Origin: Candidatus Protoclostridium gallicola | Lineage (GTDB): Bacteria > Bacillota > Clostridia > Christensenellales > Pumilibacteraceae | Length of the DNA stretch: 64,000 bases | Direction: 5' to 3' | NCBI GenBank assembly: GCA_904387375.1 | Contig: CAJFLE010000001.1 | Coordinates: forward strand, 1 to 64,000 | Shown here: positions 57,943-64,000 of the stretch, one piece after another | How the letters are laid out: every line of letters starts with the position of its first letter | How positions within the stretch are numbered: the first letter of the stretch is position 1 | Made by a program: the position numbers and the translations under genes | The notes under the pieces: generated by a model | What the model saw: only the letters and a program-made list of their open reading frames with translations | Told to the model about the DNA's origin: nothing | The model's database searches: none

Positions 57943-59850
57943 TTGTATCAAAGCAACGGCATATCAAAGATACGAAAGAGGTTATTGATAGTAATAATAT
58001 CAATAGCCTTTTTGTTTTGCCTGCTTGCGGGCAGGCTGTTTTTTCTGCAGATAATTCAGGGCGGCTTTCTGTCGTCAAAGGCGACCGATCAGTGGTACCG
58101 CGACATTCCGCTTAACGCGCCCCGCGGAATAATATACGACGCGGGCGGAGAAGTGCTCGCAGACAACGAAACGGTATATACCGTGTATCTGCGTCCCAAC
58201 GCCGTGACCGACGATGACGCCGTCGTCGAGCTGCTGTCGTCCGAACTTAACATCGGCGCCGGGTCCGTGGAAGAAAAACTGGCGCAGAGCAGCAGCGAGG
58301 TGACTGTCGCAAGGCGCGTCGGAGCGGACGCCGCCGCGGCCATAGACGATGCCGGGCTTGCCGGCGTATACTGCGTGGCCGGATATACGCGCAGCTATCC
58401 GCACGGCAGCATGCTGTCCAAAGTCATAGGCTTTACCAATATAGATAACGTCGGGCAGAACGGCCTGGAGGGTTATTACGACCGCTATCTCGCCGGCGTG
58501 GACGGCTATCTGTACTCGGACGCGGACATAGCCGGCCGTGAGATAGAGGACGGCGTGACGCGGTACGTGCCCGCCGTGCCCGGCTGCGATCTTACGCTTA
58601 CCGTGGACTCTGACATTCAGGCGTTTGCAGAGAGCGCAGTGGTCGCGGCGCAGCTGGAATGGGGCGCGAAGTCTTGCTCTGCCATAGTAATGGACGTAAA
58701 CACGGGCGGCATAAAGGCGATGGCGTCTTATCCTTCATACGATCTCAACGACATTCCGCGCGACGACATAGATCTGCTCAACGAGCTGTCTAAAAATTCG
58801 CTCGTGACCGACGTGTACGAGCCGGGTTCGACATTTAAGATTTTCACTACCGCCGCCGCACTGGAAAACGGCGTCGCCGGCGACGACAGCAGATATTACT
58901 GCAACGGCAGCATGACGGTGGACGGCCAGCGCATACGCTGCTGGCGTACGATAGGCCACGGTTCGCAGACGCTTGCCGAAGGCGTGTGCAACAGCTGCAA
59001 CGTCGTGTTCATGAATCTCGCGCTGTCGCTGGGTACGGAACGCCTTTACGATACGCTGGAATCCTTCGGGTTCGGCAGCAAGACGGGCATCGACTTTTTC
59101 GGTGAAAGCAGCGGCATAATGATGAGCGAGAGCAGCGTCAAGAACGTCGATCTCGCGCGCATAGGTTTCGGGCAGGCGGTAGCGGTCACTCCCGTGCAGC
59201 TCATAAGCGGAGTGTGCGCGGCGGTCAACGGCGGCACGCTGTACGAACCGTATTTTCTCGAAAAAGTGACGGGCACGGACGGCAGAACGGTATACGAGCA
59301 CTCTCCCGAGGTGCGCGGCAATCCCGTAAGCGCTGAAACGAGCGCGAAGCTGCGCGAACTGCTTGTCGGCGTCGTGGAAAACGGCGGCGGTTCAAAGGCC
59401 GCGGTGAGCGGCATAAAGGTGGGCGGCAAGACGGGTACGGCTCAGAAATACGAGGACGGGCACGTGGCGCAGGGCAAGTACGTATCTTCCTTCGTCGGAT
59501 TCGCTCCCGCCGACGATCCGGAATACGCCGTGCTGTTCATCGTCGACGAACCGTCCGGATATACGTATTACGGCAGTCTGACCGCGGCGCCTTACGCCGG
59601 CATAATCTTTTCCCGCATCGCCGACGCCGAAGGCTGGCAGCGCTTTGACGAAGCCGCCGTCACATATATCGAAATGCCCGAGGTTACCGGAATGGACGCC
59701 GCGGCTGCCGTCGCCCTGCTCGAAGATATGGGGCTGGAAGTCGAACTCGTCGGCAGCGGCACGGTGCTGTCCACGACTCCCGCGGCAGGACTGCAGGTCG
59801 CCGTAGGCGACGTCGTGCTCGTGCGGGCGGAGGGCGGCGACACGTCGTAG
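57943..59850 (+). CDS. Penicillin-binding protein 2-type transpeptidase (FtsI/SpoVD-like) with PASTA domain
   Basis: YEPGSTFKIFT active site, SCNVVF, GKTGTAQK, C-terminal PASTA EMPEVTGMDAAAAV. Confidence 0.92.
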   Translation: MYQSNGISKIRKRLLIVIISIAFLFCLLAGRLFFLQIIQGGFLSSKATDQWYRDIPLNAPRGIIYDAGGEVLADNETVYTVYLRPNAVTDDDAVVELLSSELNIGAGSVEEKLAQSSSEVTVARRVGADAAAAIDDAGLAGVYCVAGYTRSYPHGSMLSKVIGFTNIDNVGQNGLEGYYDRYLAGVDGYLYSDADIAGREIEDGVTRYVPAVPGCDLTLTVDSDIQAFAESAVVAAQLEWGAKSCSAIVMDVNTGGIKAMASYPSYDLNDIPRDDIDLLNELSKNSLVTDVYEPGSTFKIFTTAAALENGVAGDDSRYYCNGSMTVDGQRIRCWRTIGHGSQTLAEGVCNSCNVVFMNLALSLGTERLYDTLESFGFGSKTGIDFFGESSGIMMSESSVKNVDLARIGFGQAVAVTPVQLISGVCAAVNGGTLYEPYFLEKVTGTDGRTVYEHSPEVRGNPVSAETSAKLRELLVGVVENGGGSKAAVSGIKVGGKTGTAQKYEDGHVAQGKYVSSFVGFAPADDPEYAVLFIVDEPSGYTYYGSLTAAPYAGIIFSRIADAEGWQRFDEAAVTYIEMPEVTGMDAAAAVALLEDMGLEVELVGSGTVLSTTPAAGLQVAVGDVVLVRAEGGDTS

Positions 59851-59934
59851 ACCGCGCGAAATTTGACTACTTTTGCACGCCGCGGGACACGGGTCTTCAA
59901 ATGATTTATAATGGTGCAGGCAAGGAGATAAAAC

Positions 59935-61335
59935 ATGCTGCTCGGTAAAATATTTGGAAACGGATCGGATATGGAAATCAGGGGCATCGGCTACGGCGGC
60001 AAGTGCGCCGAGGGCGACCTCTATTTCTGCCTGCATGACGGCGACCGCCTCGCGCGCGACATAGTTTTCGCCCGGGAGCGCGGCGCCGCCGCAATAGCGG
60101 CGGGGAGCGAAGTGCGGTCGGACATTCCGTCGTTCGTCTGCGAAGACGTGCGCGCAAAGTTCGCGCTCGCGTCGGCGGCCTTTTACGGCAATCCCTCGGA
60201 CAGGCTCACTCTCGTGGGCGTGACGGGCACCAACGGCAAAACCACGACGACGCACATCATAAAAAGCATCATGGAAGCGGCGGGGCACAAGGTAGGACTT
60301 ATAGGTACGAACGGAGTATCGCTTGCGGGCGACGAGTCCGCTCCCACGCTGACTACGCCAGACCCTCCCGAACTGCACCGCACGCTCGCGGACATGCTTG
60401 CCCGCGGAGCCGACACCGTAGTCATGGAGGTGTCGGCGCACGCCCTCGCGCTGAAAAAGACGGAAGGCATACGCTTCGCCGTGTCAGCGTTCACCAATCT
60501 GACGCAGGATCATCTCGACTTTTTCGGCAGCATGGAAAAGTATGCCGCCGCGAAAAAATCGCTGTTCGATCCCGCGCGCTCGGCCGCGGCCGCGATCAAC
60601 GTAGACGACGAAACGGGCATAGAGATAGCCCGTTCCGCAATGATCCCCGTGGTCACTTACGGCTGCGAAAACCCCAGCGACGTGTTCGGCATAGACTACC
60701 GCGCGAGCGAAAAGGGCTGCCGCTTTGTGGCCAACGTCATGGACGACATCATGGTGCTGGACTACTGCGCACCCGGCAGATTCAATATGAGCAACGTGCT
60801 GTGCGCCGCCGCCGTGGCGAAAATGCTGGGCGTTGGCGCGCCTGCGATAAAGCGCGGAGTGAAAAACGTCCGCAGAGTGGACGGACGTTTCGAAATAATA
60901 AGCCGCGGCGGCAAGCGCGTCGTCGTGGATTACGCGCATACCCCGGACGGCCTGGGTAAAATACTGCGCGCCGTGCGCGAGATAACCGACGGCCGCGTCA
61001 TCGCGGTGTTCGGCTGCGGCGGCGACCGCGATACGGGTAAGCGCGCCGTGATGGGCGAGATAGCGGACGAGCTTGCCGATTTCGCCGTGATCACGAGCGA
61101 CAACCCACGCTCCGAAGATCCGGTCGGCATAATGAATCAGATCGCCTCCGGGTTCGTCTCGCACAATTATAAGATGATATCCGACCGCCGCGAGGGCATA
61201 AAATACGCGCTGGATATGTGCGGCGCGGGCGATACCGTGGTCGTGGCCGGCAAAGGTCACGAGAAAACGCAGGAAACGGCGGGCGTGAAAACGAGATTCT
61301 CCGACGCGGAAACGGTGAAGGAACTCCTGGGATGA
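59935..61335 (+). CDS. murE: UDP-N-acetylmuramoyl-tripeptide synthetase MurE
   Basis: GVTGTNGKTTTTHII, DYAHTPDGLGKIL, TSDNPRSEDP. Confidence 0.95.
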   Translation: MLLGKIFGNGSDMEIRGIGYGGKCAEGDLYFCLHDGDRLARDIVFARERGAAAIAAGSEVRSDIPSFVCEDVRAKFALASAAFYGNPSDRLTLVGVTGTNGKTTTTHIIKSIMEAAGHKVGLIGTNGVSLAGDESAPTLTTPDPPELHRTLADMLARGADTVVMEVSAHALALKKTEGIRFAVSAFTNLTQDHLDFFGSMEKYAAAKKSLFDPARSAAAAINVDDETGIEIARSAMIPVVTYGCENPSDVFGIDYRASEKGCRFVANVMDDIMVLDYCAPGRFNMSNVLCAAAVAKMLGVGAPAIKRGVKNVRRVDGRFEIISRGGKRVVVDYAHTPDGLGKILRAVREITDGRVIAVFGCGGDRDTGKRAVMGEIADELADFAVITSDNPRSEDPVGIMNQIASGFVSHNYKMISDRREGIKYALDMCGAGDTVVVAGKGHEKTQETAGVKTRFSDAETVKELLG

Positions 61336-62318
61336 TACGCGTCCTGATCGGCTTCGTGCTTTCGCTGCTGCTTGCCGCCGCGCTCATGCCTTTCGTGATA
61401 AGGCTTGCGGACAGGCTTAAGGCGAAGCAGCCCATTCTGCACTACGTAAAGAGCCATTCGGTCAAAAGCGGCACGCCCACCATGGGCGGCATGGGAATAA
61501 TAGCCGCCGCGGCGCTGCCGTTCGCGGTGCTGCTGCGGGGCGAAAGCTCGGCGGCGATCGTCTGCCTTATCGTGACCGCGGGATACGGCATCGTGGGATT
61601 TACCGACGATTTCATAAAAGTGCATTTCCGCCATAACGAAGGGCTGAGCGCACGCTGGAAACTCGCGTTGCAGTTCGTAATCGCCTGCCTGATTTCGGCA
61701 TACGCTTTTTTCGGCACGTCTGCGGGCGGGCGCATATATATCCCGTTCGTGAATACCGCCGTTGATCTGTCGTATTTCGCGCTCGCGTATTACGTATTCG
61801 TCTTTCTCGCGTTCACCAATTCCGTCAACCTTACCGACGGGCTGGACGGTCTGGCCGGCAGCGTCACTGCGGTGTTTCTGACCGTGTTCGCACTGCTGAT
61901 GCTGATAGTCTGCGCGTTCGAGCCGACGGACGGGCAGGTGAACGAACTGCTGCTGATGTCCTGTTTCTGCGGCGCGCTGTGCGGCTTTCTGTGTTTCAAC
62001 AGATATCCGGCGCGCATATTCATGGGCGACACCGGCTCTCTCGCGCTGGGCGGTCTGCTCGCGTCGCTGTCCGTGCTGACCGGCCTGTCGCTGTCCGCCG
62101 CGATCATAGGCATAATGTACGTTGCGAGCTCCGTGTCCGTCATCGTGCAGGTGGCGTGGTTCAAGCTGACCGGAAAACGCGTGTTTCTCATGGCGCCGCT
62201 GCACCACCATTTCGAGCAGAAGGGCGTGCACGAGAATCACATAGTGGCGGGGTATACGGCGGCGACCGCGGTTGCAGGCGCGTCGGTCATACTGCTTTCC
62301 GTTATTTTTACCGTATGA
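61332..62318 (+). CDS. mraY: Phospho-N-acetylmuramoyl-pentapeptide transferase
   Basis: SGTPTMGGMGII, NLTDGLDGLAG, APLHHHFEQKG. Confidence 0.97.
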   Translation: MIRVLIGFVLSLLLAAALMPFVIRLADRLKAKQPILHYVKSHSVKSGTPTMGGMGIIAAAALPFAVLLRGESSAAIVCLIVTAGYGIVGFTDDFIKVHFRHNEGLSARWKLALQFVIACLISAYAFFGTSAGGRIYIPFVNTAVDLSYFALAYYVFVFLAFTNSVNLTDGLDGLAGSVTAVFLTVFALLMLIVCAFEPTDGQVNELLLMSCFCGALCGFLCFNRYPARIFMGDTGSLALGGLLASLSVLTGLSLSAAIIGIMYVASSVSVIVQVAWFKLTGKRVFLMAPLHHHFEQKGVHENHIVAGYTAATAVAGASVILLSVIFTV

Positions 62319-62354
62319 CGGTATTTCCCGACTTTTGCCGTCATAATATTTATT

Positions 62355-63605
62355 ATGACGTTTTGCGGTAAAAAAGGGCTGGTGCTGGGCAGCGGCACGA
62401 GCGGCAGAGGCGCGATGCTGGCGCTGAAAAAACTGGGCGCGGAAGCGATTCAGGCGGACACCGAATATCTGCCCGAAGAAATAACCGGCTGCGATTTCGC
62501 CGTCGTAAGTCCGGGCATCAGACACGATCATCCGGTATATAAATACGCGCGCGTGCACGATATGCCCGTATACGGCGAGATCGGCCTGGGTGCGATGCTT
62601 AACAAGGCTCCGGTCATAGGCGTGACCGGCACCAACGGCAAGACCACGACGGTGAGCATGCTGGGCAGCATATACGAAGCGGCCGGCGTTCGCGCCGATG
62701 TGTGCGGCAACATAGGCCGCTCGTTTGCCGAAGCGGCGTGCGAGGGCGGCTGCGACCGCGTCATTCTCGAACTGTCCAGTTTTCAGCTTCTGCAGGCTGC
62801 GCCTTTGAAAGTGCACATAGCCTGCATAACCAATCTGTCCGCCGATCATCTCGACTATCACGGCAATATGCTCGAATACCGCCATGCAAAACTGAAAATA
62901 GCGGACGGCCAGACGCCCGAAGATTTTCTCATAGTGCCCGAAAAGCTCAACCTCGTCGGCATGCGCGGCAGTCCCACGCTGCTCGTGTTCGGCCGCGACT
63001 GCTACGAAAAGGAGGGGCGGCTGTACGTCATGGGCGCTCCCTTCATGCGCGCGGACGAACTGAAAGCCGGGGGCAGGCACAACGTGCAGAACGCGCTCAA
63101 CGCCGCGCTCGCCGCGTTTGCTGACGGCATTCCTCCCGCCGCGATCCGCGACGGACTGATGTCGTTCGTGCCGGGAGATTACCGCATATCTCCGGCGGGC
63201 GTGTATAACGGCTGCGCGTTCTATAACGATTCCAAGGGCACGAACATAGGCGCGACGCTTGCCGCCGCGAGGTGCATGACTGGCAGTACCGCTCTCATAG
63301 CGGGCGGCAGCGACAAGGGCTACGACTACGACGAATTGTTCCGCGGCCTGCCGGGAAACGTGACGGCGGTGTTCGTCACCGGCGGCAACAGCGCGGGAAT
63401 ACTCGAAAGCGCCGCGCGCATGGGCTATGCGGGCGCGGTGGCTTGCGACAGTCTCGGCGACGCTGTAAGGCGCGCCGCGTCCGGCGGATTCGACAGCGTA
63501 TTGTTTTCGCCGGCGTCGGCAAGTTTCGACAGATACGCGAATTACGAGGAGCGTGGCAGAGCGTTTGAAAGCGAAGTCAAAAAACTTTTCGGCAGTACTT
63601 CCTGA
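62355..63605 (+). CDS. murD: UDP-N-acetylmuramoylalanine--D-glutamate ligase
   Basis: GVTGTNGKTTTVSMLGSI, NDSKGTNIGATLAA, LFSPASASFDRYANYEERGRAF. Confidence 0.96.
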   Translation: MTFCGKKGLVLGSGTSGRGAMLALKKLGAEAIQADTEYLPEEITGCDFAVVSPGIRHDHPVYKYARVHDMPVYGEIGLGAMLNKAPVIGVTGTNGKTTTVSMLGSIYEAAGVRADVCGNIGRSFAEAACEGGCDRVILELSSFQLLQAAPLKVHIACITNLSADHLDYHGNMLEYRHAKLKIADGQTPEDFLIVPEKLNLVGMRGSPTLLVFGRDCYEKEGRLYVMGAPFMRADELKAGGRHNVQNALNAALAAFADGIPPAAIRDGLMSFVPGDYRISPAGVYNGCAFYNDSKGTNIGATLAAARCMTGSTALIAGGSDKGYDYDELFRGLPGNVTAVFVTGGNSAGILESAARMGYAGAVACDSLGDAVRRAASGGFDSVLFSPASASFDRYANYEERGRAFESEVKKLFGSTS

Positions 63606-64000
63606 CAGGTCGGCGCATTTCGACGTGCCGCTCACGGCCGTAACGGTCGCTCTGCTTGCGTTCGGCGTGCTTATGGTATATTCCGCCTCCATGTACAGCG
63701 GCGAAGTAAACTACGGCAACGAGTTTTTTTTCATGTACAAGCAGATCTTCGGCGCGATAGGCGGGCTTGCTGCGATGTTCGCGATGACGGTCGTCGACTA
63801 TCACAAGCTCGCCAAGGCGCGCTTCGTCATACTTGCGGTAAGTATACTGCTCCTTGCGCTCGTGCTCATACCCGGCGTCGGAATAGAAAATTACGGCGCC
63901 CGCCGCTGGCTCAACCTCGGCGTCATAACGCTGCAGTCCAGCGAGGTCGCCAAGGTGGGGTACGTCATATTCGCCGCGGCGTATATGTCCAGAAACAGCA
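63553..64000 (+). CDS. ftsW: FtsW/RodA/SpoVE family lipid II flippase/polymerase, truncated by window end
   Basis: GVLMVYSAS, GARRWLNLGVITLQSSEVAKVGYV; GTG start overlapping the murD 3' end. Confidence 0.88.
   Translation, partial: MAERLKAKSKNFSAVLPDRSAHFDVPLTAVTVALLAFGVLMVYSASMYSGEVNYGNEFFFMYKQIFGAIGGLAAMFAMTVVDYHKLAKARFVILAVSILLLALVLIPGVGIENYGARRWLNLGVITLQSSEVAKVGYVIFAAAYMSRNS

Noticed and set aside
61257-63692. 811-aa minus-strand ORF opposite mraY/murD
   Set aside because: Antisense shadow ORF; essential genes confirmed on the plus strand.

Overview
The window is a bacterial chromosome segment, GC-rich and densely coded, apparently from a Clostridia-like spore former (SpoVT, a collagen-like Cys-rich coat/exosporium-type protein, gram-positive promoters). 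Its backbone is housekeeping: tig-clpP-clpX, lon-engB, dinB/uvrB/ogt, fba, an M29 aminopeptidase, a Fur/PerR-type regulator with rubrerythrin, tatD-dtd, pheA-secA-prfB, spoVT, secG-rnr, and the mraZ-rsmH-ftsL-PBP-murE-mraY-murD-ftsW cell-wall cluster, which is cut by the right edge. Two tRNAs are present: Leu-CAG on the minus strand and Ser-GGA on the plus strand. The best candidates for undescribed biology are: (1) two promoters, at about 5.36 kb and 48.29 kb, that each carry a 9-10 nt poly-G tract between the -35 and -10 regions and drive a SipW-type surface-protein locus and a membrane-tethered GH3 enzyme, suggesting slipped-strand phase variation; (2) an AT-rich tRNA-Leu-proximal islet with an orphan serine recombinase, where two inverted 28-bp crossover-like palindromes with an AC/GT central dinucleotide flank a consensus-like promoter, suggesting a self-contained invertible switch for a DUF898-like membrane protein; (3) a Rho-like paralogue that has lost the Walker A and Walker B signatures, apparently expressed from a leaderless GTG; (4) a SipW-type secretion/surface locus inserted between clpX and lon. 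No tools were run. All assignments come from reading the sequence and the supplied translations.
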